The position numbers and the translations under genes are program-made. A stretch of DNA of 64,000 bases from Zygaena filipendulae (taxonomy: Eukaryota > Arthropoda > Insecta > Lepidoptera > Zygaenidae). The stretch lies in NCBI GenBank assembly GCA_907165275.2, contig CAJRBF020000019.1:1-64000 (forward strand). The letters are read 5' to 3'. A model generated the notes under the pieces. The model saw only the letters and a list, made by a program, of their open reading frames with translations. It ran no database searches and was not told the DNA's origin. This document shows, piece by piece, positions 20,801 to 33,519 of the stretch (positions are counted from its first letter, which is position 1; every line of letters begins with the position of its first letter).

Positions 20801-21131
20801 TAGTTAATCAACGAGAGAACAGAAAGCAATGAACTGAATAACACGAGTGTAGATAATAGGCGCATCAGCGAAAGCTGCTAGTCTATAAATAATAATACCT
20901 CCATAATAATCTCGGTCACATTTTAAAATCATTTCCGTTGGTGCCTATTGCTGTTGAAAAATATCTTTCATATCCTCTACTTGATCCATATTTATGTTTT
21001 CGTCAGACAACAGTTGCTTATATACTTTTTTAGTCATTTATCAATCCTTTCAATAAAAAATAGACCTGTTTTTCTCCCTTTTTTATTTACCAGTTTTAAT
21101 TTTTGCTCATCTATTGACTATTGTATTCCAG

Positions 21132-21201
21132 AGACTACAAAAGCTGATACCATTCCACCAGTGTTTAGCAATCCACCACCTCCTCTACATGTCAATATAA
21201 G
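21132..21201 (+). CDS. Masc-like gene, unit 2, exon 3
   Basis: Same 70 bp proline-rich exon as in unit 1. The intron just before it lacks the short 'aag' present in units 1 and 3 (ttaccagttt against ttaccaaagttt), one of several differences that do not group the units consistently. Confidence 0.7.
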
Positions 21202-21935
21202 GTAAATTGCATTGCTCAAATAGCTAGCAATATGTCATGTTTATTATACACTTGATAACTTAAAATGTTATTTGAACGAAAATTATGTGATTGTTATCTC
21301 ATCATAATTATCCGTATTATGAATGTTAAAAACTATACTGAACATTTTCTTGTTAAGTATGTATAAGCGTAAATTGTGTGCTTCTCAAAAAAGCAGCTTT
21401 TAAGCTAAAAAGATGCTGTGAAGTGAGATTTATAAATCATAAATATACTAACTACCTTAACAGTAATACATTTAACTAGTTGTTCCTCGCTGTTTCGCCC
21501 GCGGTAAATTCGGAGTTGCCGCTGGAATTCCGGGATAAAAGTACCCGATGTTCTTTTCTGTATCCCTGACAATGTGCAAATGGTGACCGGTCAAGTCGTT
21601 CTCAAGTAATGGCGTGACCAAAGGAAATAGGATTTAAATAGGCAATAGATGTGAAATTAAGCGTAACATTTTTTTACCAACCGATTTACCTATTTATGCA
21701 AACAGATTAAGAAACGGGCTAACTGACTGAGAAAGAGATATATTATGTATGCCCAATTTTGTATACATTTTCGTAAAATTACATTAATTGACCGTTTAGA
21801 CGGTTACAGTTACAGTGCGGCTTGAAGCAGCTATAGGGAAGCTGTTGAGAGTCACAATTCGACACTGTCAAGGGCGCGTGCTACTCCTGAGTACCTACCT
21901 ACTTTCTTGACATAATTTTTTTATTTTATTTTCAG

Positions 21936-22075
21936 TACTGATAAACCTATAGTTCTTGGTAATCATGTACCAATTAGTAATATTCAAGAAACCAGACCGC
22001 TCGAGAGCGATGTACGAAATACCGTGCCAGTTACGACTTCTCCATTGAAAGAATGGCATGAAAGGGATTCCGGTG
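21936..22075 (+). CDS. Masc-like gene, unit 2, exon 4
   Basis: 140 bp, same reading as in unit 1 (STDKPIVLG...HERDSG), phase 1 out. Both the GGTG|GTACGT donor and the alternative AC|GTATAG donor are preserved. Confidence 0.7.
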
Positions 22076-22771
22076 GTACGTATAGCTTTTGCCTGCGGCT
22101 TAACCTTGTGGATTTCGGGGTTCCCAAGGATCGGTTATGTTACGTAAGCTACCTGAATATTAAGCAAATGACTAATTGCCTGGACGAAATTGCTTTTAAG
22201 CAATAAGGCCGCCCTTTGTTGCCTGTATTTCCCACCATGTTTTTTTTATATTTATGTTTTTGGTGACAATAAAGAATATTTGATTTGATTTGAGTAATGG
22301 TAATCGAAAGCATGTACAGGATAGACAGGAAAATTTGCAAGATTTACTGTTGATACCATTTTCTCAGGAGTTCTCCAAATAAACGTTTATTGACGCGGAA
22401 TCTAGGCAGGTCAGGAAAAGCGTCCATTCAATGAGAACTAGAAAGACTTGGGTCGGCTTATTTATGATAACACGACACGACGGTGACTATCGCAAAAAGT
22501 TTTTTTTTATTGAGTAGGTAGTTAAGACATTAAAGTATAACAAAAAACTCATACATATATACTTAGAATTACATACTCATTACTCATATACTTAGGATTA
22601 TAGTAGCTGACGCTATAATAGTAGCTGTGCGTCGCGTTGTTTTATGTATTTTTTCCGCTTATCCTTTTTTTTATAATTATATTTATGGCTAGTAGTTATA
22701 TAGGTATATAGCAAAAATACAACTTAAAGAAAACATTATCTGACTCCAAAAAAACAAAATTGCTCTACACC

Positions 22772-23220
22772 ACGGATCGTCGACCTTTTCTTATGGGCCA
22801 CAAATGTTATGAGGATATTCTTAAGAGCCATAAACACCTTTTTTTTAGTAAAGAATATTTTTTGCAATTTTAACAATATTTATTGTTACTCTCATTTTAA
22901 TATATTAGGTAAAGCGATTTTAAGTTGTACTTGATTTGAAAGTTTTTAATATCTGCTTCCATTTTAGACGTAGAAACGCACAGTATCGCATCTCAATGTT
23001 TATCGGCCACTCGAGAACAATGCTTGTTTTTTCGATAGTTAACGATTGAAAAGGTCTGCTCACATAGATATGTACTACCAAACTTATTGAGTGTTTTTGT
23101 TTAATGCCTGCGGTGCAGCGGCATCGTGCGAAACGTACTCGTACTCGTACTTGCGCGGGGCGCACCGTAGTGGCTTACTGGCCGCATGCGCTTCGAGGGC
23201 CGCTGGTTGCCGACCCATCG
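22772..23220. mobile_element. hAT-like MITE in intron 4 (unit 2)
   Basis: Orthologous to 3049-3497, with the same tctacacc/tctacact flanking repeats. A fold-back repeat like that at 3650-3995 follows at about 23373-23718. Confidence 0.55.
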
Positions 23221-23845
23221 TCTACACTAAAAACCAAACAAATACTAAATACAGATTTAATCCAACTGACTAAAATGCACGTGTAATAATATTATTAGTA
23301 TCTGTAACCTACAGATCAGTTTGAAATGGGTGCCAAGCCAAATATTATAGGTATCGTTCAAATAACGTGGTTTTAAATTGGTCTATCTGTCGTGGCCACA
23401 TCAAATAAATAATTGGCCAATTCATGATGTGGCCGGCCATTTAAGTAATTGTGGCATTTCATGAAATGGTCGGTCACATCATGAACTATATGAAAGCAAA
23501 ATATGGTGATATGTATGATAATAATTGGATCGTGTACTTGGCGCATCGCCAGCCGCTACTGTGGCATGCTCTCGCTATGTTCGGTCGGCTCGCGCGACTT
23601 TGTAAACCTCGCGACAAACCTAACCTAACCCAGAATGATGCTATATAGTGGTAATATAACATGGTATTTCATGAAATGGCCGGCCACATCGTAAATTGGC
23701 AAATTCTTAGATATGGCCCGATATCGATTAGCAAAAGGTGAATTTAAGTAAATTCGTATAATGCTCGAACCATATTCAGCCGATTCGTATACAGACCGAT
23801 AAATTCTTTTTTCAAGACGAATTCAATGTTATTTTGTAATTTCAG

Positions 23846-23912
23846 ATTTCCTGGTTCGTATCAAGGCACCAAATTTTATCCAAAATGTAACAGCTGTGCT
23901 CTAGACGAATGA
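23846..23912 (+). CDS. Candidate alternative last exon with CNSC (unit 2)
   Basis: Identical in reading to 4123-4189 (FPGSYQGTKFYPKCNSC...). The intron continues normally after it, without the env insertion of unit 1. Confidence 0.35.
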
Positions 23913-24198
23913 TATAATTAAATAGGTGAATAATTATGTGAATAACTTATTATGTGTATTTGTTACATAGTCTTGGCGCACTAGTGATTATGAAGTTTCG
24001 CGGCCATGGGCATAGCCGCGACACCGCGATATGAATGCATTAAAGTTATATCCGCGATAAAAAAAAATCCCTAGTACGCCAAGAAGCTTAGCTTTTGTTT
24101 GAATTTTTCACATTTTTCATTATTTGTTTTTACATGTTTCCGTGCGATTTGAGCTGAGCGATTGCCTTTATGTCATGTTTGTATATTTTGTTCTGCAG

Positions 24199-24277
24199 CA
24201 ACTATCTCGCCGCGTGGAAATGAGAATGCTGAAAAACCTGTAAAAACGTGCAATAACTGCAAAACTAATGAGTTCAG
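24199..24277 (+). CDS. Masc-like gene, unit 2, exon 5 (CNNC exon)
   Basis: 79 bp, same splice borders and reading as in unit 1, including KTCNNCKTNEFR. Followed 385 bases later by the LTR element inserted in intron 5. Confidence 0.7.
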
Positions 24278-24662
24278 GTCTGTGTTTTATATTTATCATA
24301 AAATTATATTGAAATGGCAATAACTGTTTGCGAATAATATTTTGTCTTTATTTATTGCGAAAAGACGTTGGCTACAGGTTAATATTTAGCACTTAATTCT
24401 ATTATAGGTATAGTTTGTTTTCAATATAAATGAATAGTATTCAATCAGTATAATGTTTACTTTATTCAACGCCATAGTTCTTACAATAGTTGCGAAGTTC
24501 TAAATTATTACATTAATTAATTAATATAATTATATGAGACTGTGCAGTGACCAAAGTTTTGAAATGTAATCTTATTGGATTTTTTAAAAACATTATGATG
24601 GAAAACTTTATTTTCTCAAAATAACAGCGAAACACTAAATATGTTTTCTTATTTCATAAATC

Positions 24663-25100
24663 TGTCGGCGTGAGGGTAGTTTCGTTATCAATAACGTTTC
24701 CCGCCGACTAATAGCGGTTGTAGTACGTTCGTTCCCCCGCTCCACTCCATTCTCGTCTTTGTTACAACTCGATATAAATGCGGGTAAGCGTTAGCCACGT
24801 GACATTGTTACTTTGTGTTCGGTTCCGTGCAGTTATAGTGTCGTATCAGTGTCGTATCAATCTAGAGTGGCTATAGTGATTACGTGTGCTGTGTCATCTA
24901 ATACTTTCCAGAGGTTTGCTTAAGTCGGGAGCACGGGCAGTGGAGGTGAGCGTTCATGCATTGTAAAGGGGCCCCATTAAACCTACACCTGGGTCGCAAG
25001 TCCCAGGCACTGCTCCGTGTTCCCTACGGATATCTGGTATACTGTATGTGTTGGTGCAATTGCTTATTATAGTTCCATATTCCTATCTTTATTTCCTACA
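24663..25100 (+). repeat. 5' LTR of the non-autonomous element
   Basis: 438 bp, TG...CA. It differs from the 3' LTR mainly by two gaps totalling 17 bases, so the copies have had some time to diverge. Confidence 0.8.
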
Positions 25101-25221
25101 TCAGAAGTGGGATTGTCCTTGCGTCCACATTTCTGCCAATAAGGTTCCTACGTTTGGTTTCTCTCGGTCAAATTTTATGTTTCACATAAATCCTGACAAC
25201 GACGTTGCGAGTTAGATAATA

Positions 25222-25774
25222 CAATGAAACTTGGTTAAGTGGGACCTGGATAAGTGAGAAACCTCCATAACTGGAACTCATGCTGAGGTCCCAACACTTT
25301 GGCACTGAATTACCTCTGTTAGTGGGACGAGGTAAACCTCTATATCTGGGATTTGTTCTTTCGATTTATCACCATAAATAACATTGTTTGTTTACTCATT
25401 CTTATTCTACCCACTAATTCCACACGTAATTCCAAGTACGTAAGTAAATTTTGAGCTTCAATTACCTTCAGTTTTAGTTTCGCTTTACTATCATACAGAT
25501 GTTTATTTGAAAAATGTCAAAACGAAAGCTACAATCGTTATCATTACGTGAAAAACTGAAGTTAATATCCGTTTATGAAAGTGGGAAGACACGCGAAGAA
25601 GTTTGTGCCGAATTTAATGTGCCAAAATCTACTCTTTGTAGAATAATTCCCCTCTGTAAATGAGACAGATATTTATTTATACCTGTATATCTGAGACACT
25701 GGGTAAGTGGAATACCTCTATAAGTGAAACGACATTGCAGGTCCCTTGATGTCTCACTTAACCAGGTTTCACTG
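25222..25774 (+). mobile_element. pogo/Tigger-like relic nested in the LTR element
   Basis: Flanked by TA on both sides (25220-25221, 25775-25776). The left end CAATGAAACTTGGTTAAGTG matches the reverse of the right end CAGTGAAACCTGGTTAAGTG. At 25514-25663 it encodes 49 residues starting MSKRKLQSLSLREKLKLI and containing VCAEFNVPKSTLCRII, the CENP-B-type N-terminal helix-turn-helix of pogo transposases, then stops. The catalytic domain is gone. Confidence 0.75.
25514..25663 (+). pseudogene. pogo transposase N-terminal DNA-binding remnant
   Basis: 49 codons. The YESGKTREEVCAEFNVPKST section matches the CENP-B / Tigger helix-turn-helix pattern (E.G.s...A..FnVpkST). Truncated before the DDE domain. 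Confidence 0.7.
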
Positions 25775-26119
25775 TATAGGCTTGTAGGAGCATTGTCATC
25801 GCCTATTCAAGTGAGGAATGTGATTTTGTGATTTCATTTAAAGGTTTCGATACCTTTGTCCATATAGTGTTAAGAGAGATAATTTTTAATCTACCCACGT
25901 ACCCAGCTGTCATTAAATTTCGTTGAGTAGATTTGCGGTATTCTGACAAGTTAATTTAGGAATTCAGTAAGTCACGATTTTTATTTGGTTGTGAGTGTGA
26001 CTATTCGAAACGTCAACGGTGTTCGCGCGGTCTTACAATCGGTGAGATAGTTATTGTATTGGTGGCATTCTCAGGAGTAGTTTGTCAGAGAGGATGGCGT
26101 GTCGGCGAAAGATTGAAAG

Positions 26120-26195
26120 TGTTATTCAGTAGTTGAGAACTCGGTGTTATTCAGTAGTTGGAGAACTCGGTGTTATTCAGTAGTTAGAGAACTCG
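26120..26195. repeat. Short tandem repeat inside the non-autonomous LTR element
   Basis: Three imperfect copies of 'tattcagtagtt(g)gagaactcggtgt', about 26 bases each. Around 26410-26495 'gtgtttttgagtgtttcgaa' recurs as well. Non-coding. Confidence 0.6.
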
Positions 26196-26606
26196 AGAAG
26201 AAAGACAAACAAAAAAAGAAAAGAAAAAAAAATTTGGTGATTGAATTTTGTGCTGAAAAAAAAAATGTGTGGTGGCTACAGGGACAAAAAAAAATGCGTC
26301 CGGTCTAGCATAGCCCCGGAAAAAAGAATGTGTCTGCAGCTACTACTTCGGACTAGCACAATTCAATCCAGTTTTACTTAGATATCATTTTCTAATAGTT
26401 AAACTGTGCCAGTGTTTTTGAGTGTTTCGAATAACTAATTGCGTGGAGTTTTTGAGTGTTTCGAAAGCTAGATTGTAAGAGTGTTTTTGAGTGATGTTGA
26501 GAGTGAGATATTATGTCAGGATGAACGAGCGTTCGTATTAGTTTTCTATCTCGGATTTCTTCCTGTGAGTTTAGCGCCCGAGGACGTGCGGATGTCAGTA
26601 TGGCCG

Positions 26607-27061
26607 TGTCGGCGTGAGGGTAGTTTCGTTATCAATAACGTTTCCCGCCGACTAATAGCGGTTGTAGTACGTTCGTTCCCCCGCTCCACTCCATTGCCCG
26701 ACTCGTCTTTGTTAGAACTCGATATAAATGCGGGTAAGCGTTAGCCACGTGACATTGTTACTTTGTGTTCGGTTCCGTGCAGTTATAGTGTCGTATCAGT
26801 GTCGTATCAATCTAGAGTGGCTATAGTGATTACGTGTGCTGTGTCATCTAATACTTTCCAGAGGTTTGCTTAAGTCGGGAGCACGGGCAGTGGAGGTGAG
26901 CGTTCATGCATTGTAAAGGGGCCCCATTAAACCTACACCTGGGTCGCAAGTCTCAGGCACTGCTCCGTGTTCCCTACGGATATCTGGTATGCTGTATTAT
27001 CTATAACTATGTTGGTGCAATTGCTTATTATAGTTCCATATTCCTATCTTTATTTCCTACA
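26607..27061 (+). repeat. 3' LTR of the non-autonomous element
   Basis: 455 bp, TGTCGGCGTG...TTTCCTACA. It carries 'gcccga' and an 11-base stretch absent from the 5' LTR. It ends 44 bases before the exon 6 acceptor. Confidence 0.8.
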
Positions 27062-27105
27062 AATCTACCCAGCCGCTTATTTATGCTCACGTTTCGTGTT
27101 TACAG

Positions 27106-27235
27106 GTTGCAGTATAATAAAAAAAAAGTGGAAAAAATGTTACAAGAATCCCAAACCAATTCACAAAAAATGAACCAATTGATTAAAAAGAACCAAAAGC
27201 TATATCAGGTGATCTTGACACTTCTTAAGCCAAAT
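27106..27235 (+). CDS. Masc-like gene, unit 2, exon 6 (coiled coil)
   Basis: Same 130 bp exon as in unit 1. The LTR element stops just upstream, so the branch-point region may be disturbed, but the acceptor GTTTACAG and the polypyrimidine tract are intact. Confidence 0.7.
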
Positions 27236-27530
27236 GTAAGTATTTTATGAGTTTTAGTATCGTAGATCTATGAAATACTTAAACCAGCTGCGGTTTTCCC
27301 GTGCGACGCATATTAATTATCTTTAATTAACAGTAAATCGACATAGATCGTAAATATTTCATACACATTATTTTTATAATTTTTTTTAACAAGTAGGCTT
27401 CTTTTGTGAAATAGGTTTTGTGAATAGGATTTTCATGAATTTCATAGTCATTTTAGATTCATAAAATAAGACAAAGACCTCATGTCTCCGGCTATGTGTA
27501 ACTAAAGTTAAAACATTTTTCTCATCTTAG

Positions 27531-27596
27531 AATAAAACCGGCCTGTCGGGTGGTTTAACCGGCACACAGTTCAACCCAAACGGCGATAAAGAAGAG
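27531..27596 (+). CDS. Masc-like gene, unit 2, exon 7
   Basis: 66 bp phase-0 exon, as in unit 1. Only 17 intron bases later the sequence jumps into the next copia relic, so intron 7 of unit 2 is almost wholly deleted and there is no terminal exon. Confidence 0.65.
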
Positions 27597-27616
27597 GTAA
27601 CGTACCAAAATTGCCC

Positions 27617-28696
27617 TTACCTTGCCCCTCCTATAGAAGTATGCTTCATCGGTCCACATACATCACTGTGGATAAGCTCTAGCAAACTGGTTGCCCGGGA
27701 GCCTTCATCGGGGAACGGTTTTCTTGTTTGCTTCCCTTCCAGACAGGTTACACAAGCAGATTTTTCTCTTCTTGATGACAGCTGTACACCCTCTGTATAT
27801 TTAGGTAATTTGTTAAGGGTATTGAAATTTAAATGACCCATCCTTTGATGCCACAGATAAGTATCATCATCAGCCTTAGCCATCATGACTTGCATTTCTT
27901 GATTTTTACAAGTATTTAACAGATATGTCTCATTCATTAATTTAGCGTTTGCAACTAACTTATTATTCGAGTTATAGATCTGACAGCCATAATCATTGAA
28001 TGTTACTTTATTTCCACCTTTAATTATTTTACTAACTGACAACAAATTCTTTTTTAATTCTGGTACATATAAAACATTCCTCACCTGTATTGAATCGGTG
28101 CTGCCATCTATTGTATAAATGTTGATACATACATTACCGCAGCATTCAAACTTTAACACTTCGTTGTTAGCAATTCTTATATACGGTACAGGTGAAGGAG
28201 TGATATCAGTGAGCCAGTCCCGGTGCATTGTCATGTGCATGGATGCCCCTGAATCAACATGCCAGAAGTTGGAATCATTTTCTGTGGATGCTGAAAAAGC
28301 TGCGACATATCCAGTGTTTATATCTGTTTTATTATCTGTGTTTTTATCATAACTTGTGTTCTTATTTCTGCAATACTTGCTGAGATGTCCGTACTTATTG
28401 CAATTAAAGCATCTTGGGCCTCTCTTATAGTTTTTGAACTCTTGCTTCCTATTTGTGTTTGTATAAAGTGCGGTAGTGTGTGAAGTCTTTACCTCCTGTA
28501 GTAATTTATTTTTTACTAAATCTGCACTAATCTTCATACCGGAACTTTCTAAGCCTATAATCAAGGGCCTGTATATTTCTGGCAATCCTGCCAACATTAA
28601 AGTGCCCAACCATTCATCGTCTACATTGAAATTTATATTTCTCAATTTGTGCGCGGCTGTCATTACTTTGTTTACATATTCTTCAACAGATTCCAT
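27617..28696 (-). pseudogene. Copia gag/protease/integrase fragment (unit 3)
   Basis: 359 codons matching 10463-11540, with the CFNCNKYGHLSKYC knuckle, WHVDSGASMHM protease site and HSDVCGPM. It ends at the deletion junction within the integrase core. Confidence 0.8.
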
Positions 28697-29037
28697 CTAT
28701 TTTCCAAATTACTGTTAATTAGTTCTTTCAGTAAACCAACTTTCCGAGTTAAACCACTGTTTTCGAATGCCTTTGCCAAATTGTCCCATACCTGTTTTGC
28801 ATTTTGGGCTTCTTGTATGTGTACATATAAAATCGGATCAACTAATAAAATTAACTTTGACTTGGCTTTGATGTCTTGTCTGATTGAGTTAGGATCACTA
28901 ACATCTGGTACTTTCAACACGTGGCTATATAAATCTTCGTGTTGGAGGTATGCCTTGACCGCAAAACTCCAGCTTGCCCAATTCTCACGACCCGTTAATT
29001 TCTCGATCGACATCATTGAATTATTATTACGAGCCAT
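28672..29037 (-). pseudogene. Copia gag N-terminus (unit 3)
   Basis: Starts MARNNNSMMSIEKLTGRENW; almost identical to 11516-11881. Confidence 0.8.
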
Positions 29038-29418
29038 ATTTATAATGTACTTTTCAATTTCTTAATAGGTACAAAGCTGAAAAATAAAAACACTCGCGAG
29101 CCCGGTAACCAAAAGTGAGGTTATACTTGCGATTTTTACTTTTAACTTTGTAATTAATGTCCAAAATACAAAATAACTTTACACGGCAGGTTTGGTACTG
29201 GGCCCATAACCTGATGAAATAATAGCAAGGTCAATTTAACTATATAAGGTATTTATTTCAGAGAGATAAATTACAGAGCGGTTAACTATGACAGTGCACA
29301 ATTTAGACAAGGCGGTAGGTAGTAGGTAGTGGCGCCACTCTGCTATAAATGACGGCAGATAAATGCACCACGTACTTTGCTATCCAACTTAGCGTAGGCG
29401 TTCATACTTCTCAACAAA

Positions 29419-29850
29419 ATAGTATATTTCATTATAAGTGCGGAAAGCCTGTCATTGCAAAGAGTTCCGACAAATGTCTACCCGAGCCGAGGCGCAGCCG
29501 AAGGTGAGGGTTGACAGTCGGAACTAGTTGCAATGACGGTTCCGCACGTGTACTGAACAACTATTTTTAATACAGTTACGAAAAAATTAAGCAATTTAAT
29601 AAAATATCAAAAACACAACAAACTCAACTAAGTTCCAACTGTGATCAAGAGATGGCGCTAGTCGTATTAGTAATGCGAAACCTACGTTTCGCAATGCAAA
29701 AAGTGTGTCAAAGTCGTGTCGCCATTTTTGACAGTTGGCAAAGAGAACGCACGAGTTCGGGAAAGGTAAACAAAAAGCTTGAGTATGTAATAGCCCACAT
29801 CCCGAACGCTAAACGTCCCTGAAATACGCCACTTTTTGAGCAACTGTATT
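29419..29850. mobile_element. Fold-back/MITE insertion before unit 3
   Basis: About 430 bases absent from the matching site before unit 2 (12262). Its left part can fold: 'gtgcggaa...gtcattgcaa...gttccgac' (29438-29471) pairs with 'gtcggaactagttgcaatgacggttccgcac' (29517-29547). The right end 'gagcaactgtatt' echoes an internal 'ctatttttaatacagtt'. No ORF. Family not recognised. Confidence 0.5.
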
Positions 29851-30762
29851 AAAAACCCTTTTTTGTGCTTGGTTACTCTTCGTTTATCGTCCCCTGTCAG
29901 TTTTTGTTAAAAATATTCAATGTACAGAATCTCGGATTCTACTCTTTTATAGATAGATAGATAGATAGATAGATATGTAGACCTCCAACCGCACTAAACA
30001 ATAAATCTTTCGACAGCATCTCCTGCGCAAAAAACAGTCGATGACACCCGGCGCAGGAGAAGATGATATTGACAATTTTATTAATTTTAATTTTTTAATT
30101 ATTTATTTAAATTTAAACTATTTATTTTATTTATTTATTTTACTAGCTATTATATTCTAGCGTTTCCCCGCGGTGTCGTCCGCGTTAATTTCAAAGATCC
30201 CGCGGGAATTCCGGGATAAAAAGTACCCTATGTGTTATTCTAAATTGCTTCTACTTGAAGCAAGATCAAAATATTAGCCTTAAATACATGCATTTAATTT
30301 TCGACGTTTACAAAGTAATGTTTAACGACATCTCTTGATTATTTTAGGAATAAATGAAATTTTAACCGTCGAGAACCTGTATCACGCACATACTGGCACA
30401 GGACAGTTCAAATTTCAAAAAACTTTTGTTAGCAATACACAGATGGCGCAATATTAATACAATAATTGTTAGCCAAGCTTGGTAAAAAATCCTATAGAGC
30501 AGATAGCAGACAGTAGATATATAATAATATGATAATAGGCATCTATAGCTATTATTTTTTTTTGATATTTTTATTGCTGTTTTATTGTAAAGTTTCATTA
30601 AAATCCAATCAGTAGTTTTTGCGTGAAAACGTAACAAACATCCATACAATCCATACAAACTTTATAATATAAAGATTTTTAGAATAATAAGTAAGGATTT
30701 CTTTTATTAAAATTAATCGAGTAGTAGTAAAAGCTCAGTAAGCAAAGTCGTCTTGTTGCCGC

Positions 30763-32880
30763 TGTAACTTTCACCCTCCTCCTTCAATACACGAACAACA
30801 TCGAAGATGTTGAACATCTCATTTTCGGCCAATTTCGTCTAGTAGTTAAGACCCTGTTCTACGTTGTGTTTATAATAACTTCAGTTCTTTTAGGTTGAGA
30901 TACGACACGTTAGATTTCGTGATTGCGTTACATCGAGTTATGTTGGATAGGCTTAGTTAAATAAAACAATTAGATATTTTTATGCTTTATTGACATAGTT
31001 TTGCTGGGTGGATCCAGGCCCAGTGCTAGATTTATATTATCATTATTATTGTATTCCCGTAGGAATATCTTTTAGGTCGCCCAACGTCCGCTGAGTTGGG
31101 TCGCCTCTTCCAATACACGAACAGACCTTGCTTCATTCGCTAGACCTCACTTCTTCCAGTTCACTAAACAGCTATTTGCTTGGACGTAGTTCGCCCGGTG
31201 TTGGAGAGACTCCAAAGATAGATACCGTGGTTAAAGGTGGTTCGCATAATTGCTAACTCCCGTCTACCGACGTTAGTAGCGATAAGGATTCTGAGACAGG
31301 AATATGATGCTCATGAGAACACCTCCCGTACGACGTTCAAGTGCTATGTCTTTGTGCAATTGTGGCTCTCTTAGATACCAAAGATTAATATCTATGAGAG
31401 GCGGCGTAGCCCCGTCCAGCGCTACCCCACGGTGATGGCCAACCACCTGCTTTAAAAGCAGTCACCACCCCCCCCCTGTGTTGCACAAGGTAGAGGATTC
31501 TCCAAATAATATGCATGTAGCATAGTGTGACCGACATCCATCAGAGGGAGCCAGCAAAAGAGACTATACGTCCCAAGTCCGCAGACAATATCGTTGGGGG
31601 CCATAATTCGGCGGTACCGAGACCCCAGGGTACGTGTCAGCCCGAAGACCGAGGCCAGAAAGCGGATAGCACCGCGACCTCGAAACCATCCCTAAGTTAA
31701 TTCAAATATACGTAAATGAGACCAGCCTCGCCGGACCTCATAACTTCAGTCGGTTGATTTGTGTTATAGTAGCTACACGTAGCTAAGGCATAAAGCCCAA
31801 TTGTGTTACTGCTTGAAGGTTGTGTTGGATGATTTGGAACATGCCTCATCCCCATGCAACCCCACTTGGACACTCATTTTCATCTAGCCACAAGGACTAG
31901 GGACAGAACCGAAATGCCAATAACGTGAGTCATCAACAATCCGATCCCACCTGGAAGCGAGAGCGGTTGCTACCTTACTAGTTAAGCCGTTCGGGCGCCA
32001 CCAACATCTCACCACCAAGCCGCCTCACAGACACACGCATTACACGCCCGCCTGCTCGACAAGGTTGTTCGCAATGAACAGTCAAGCGTAATGAACAAGT
32101 CACTACAAAGGTACCTTCGCACAGACGCCTTTTACAGCCGCGCGTTGGCAAAGTGTCTTCGCACAGACGCCATTACAGCCGCGCGTCGACGAGGTGTCTC
32201 CGCACAGTCACTACAGCCGCGCGTCGCCGAGACGACTTCGCACAGACGCCGTTGCAATTGCGCATCGACAAGGCTTTCGCGCAGAGCGACTAGGTCGCTA
32301 AGCGCGTCGGCTCGTTCAACTTCCACACACTCCATCTCGACACTCGTGGTGACGACTTCTCTTATAATATTTCAATTCAACCGCGGCGCACATACGAGTC
32401 GCCTACGCGCACTCGATTGCCTTCACATCCCTTTGTATGTGCGCTCGCTCGTCTATACACCACTCTGCATCTGCGCGCTCGCTCGCCCGCACACTCGTTC
32501 GCCCGCACACGCTCTGCGTCCGCGCGCTCGCTCGCCGTCTCCACGACGGTGTATGGCCGCGTGGATACTGGCGGTGCGTTCACGCCCTATTTGAGAGGGG
32601 TATGCGGGGGGTTGGGGGGTGTTCTGAAATTAAACACAAAGTTAGTATTTCCTAGTATAAACATCCTAGGTCGTATGAACCAAGTCTGTTTACACTAGTT
32701 TCCGAGTTATTCACGTACAAACATACAAAATGAACATTGTGAGTATATGGACCCGCAATGTTTATTAAATCGTTTTTAACATAATATAATAAGTGTATTA
32801 TGCTATAATACACCCATTATATATATGGAATTAATATTTTAAATAAAATAAAATTTTTGTGAGCCTCACAGGGCGTCACA
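30763..32880. mobile_element. 2.1 kb LTR-like repeat upstream of unit 3
   Basis: Unit 2 reads 'gttgccgctaacac' here, whereas unit 3 has TGTAAC...GTCACA inserted between copies of ccgc. TG...CA ends and a 4-base duplication suggest a solo LTR of an unusually large element, orientation unclear. It has no convincing ORF; open frames at 32091-32698 come from GC-rich 'cgctcgctcg' simple sequence. Near the left end, 'cgtctagtagttaagaccctgttctacgttgtg' resembles the D-arm and anticodon region of tRNA-His. The same family occurs at 60201-62901. Confidence 0.5.
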
Positions 32881-33015
32881 CCGCTAACACTTCGACATCC
32901 TCCCTTGTTGCTAGCTCAAAGACAACTGAACGCACTGCAGGCCGCAGCTCTTTTGTCTCTTTTCCATCGATCGCGCGGTCGCGGTCGCACGCACGAGCGA
33001 CGGGACGAGGCAGCA

Positions 33016-33167
33016 TTTACACTCGCACCTCGTACCCCACCACGAAACGAAGCACAAGACGAGGAACGAGGCGCGAATGTAAACGCCGATAAAACAGCGT
33101 TTACACTCGCGCCTCGTACCTGGCCACAAGACGAAGCACGAGGCGAGGAACGAGGCGCGAGTGTAAA
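33016..33167. repeat. Two GC-rich hairpins upstream of exon 1 (unit 3)
   Basis: Same as 15051-15202. They now lie just right of the 2.1 kb LTR-like insertion, which therefore separates the presumed promoter from its older upstream sequence. Confidence 0.5.
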
Positions 33168-33519
33168 TCCCGTATCAAAATCTGTCTTTAGACATTATGT
33201 CTAGTTAATTGTGGGCACTACTAGGCACTATATTCTGTCCAGAGAGTATTATTTTCTTTAATTCTCTCGCTGTTAAGCTGTTTGGTTTAGTGTTTTGTTG
33301 TGATCTAAAAGATAATATTATGATTGTGTTCAGCATTCAGTGATAAATGGTTTTCACTTTTATGAATAATTCAAATCAAATGTAGGAAAATCGTGTTAGA
33401 GAATATTTAAGTATGTAGGTAGTTAAATTTATGATCACTGATATATTTCCATAGTTTGAAAATATATATTGACTTTTCACTTAACCAGTTATTGAAAGCT
33501 TTCGTTTGGCTTTCATTAA

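Larger units (their letters stand above)
24663..27061 (+). mobile_element. Non-autonomous LTR retrotransposon in intron 5 (unit 2 only)
   Basis: Two LTRs (24663-25100 and 26607-27061) begin TGTCGGCGTG and end TTTCCTACA. The 4-base target aatc is duplicated on both sides; unit 1 has it once (cataaatctaccc). The 1.5 kb interior has no gag or pol. The 5' LTR is followed at once by 'tcagaagtgggat', and the 3' LTR is preceded by 'cgaggacgtg...gtcag...ggccg'. Both sequences also occur at the matching points of the intact gypsy element at 44773-50967, which could supply its proteins. A pogo relic and a short tandem repeat lie inside. Confidence 0.8.
27614..29415 (-). mobile_element. Copia relic opening unit 3 (further truncated)
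   Basis: Same element as 9107-12261, with LTR at 29212-29415 and the same gag frameshift. It is cut at integrase (27614) by a deletion of about 3.2 kb relative to unit 2, which also removed intron 7 and the rest of integrase. Confidence 0.8.

Noticed and set aside
32091..32698. Several overlapping Arg/Ala/Ser-rich frames on both strands
   Set aside because: They lie in GC-rich, low-complexity 'cgctcgctcg' DNA of the LTR-like repeat. Frames on both strands and the absence of any domain point to chance.
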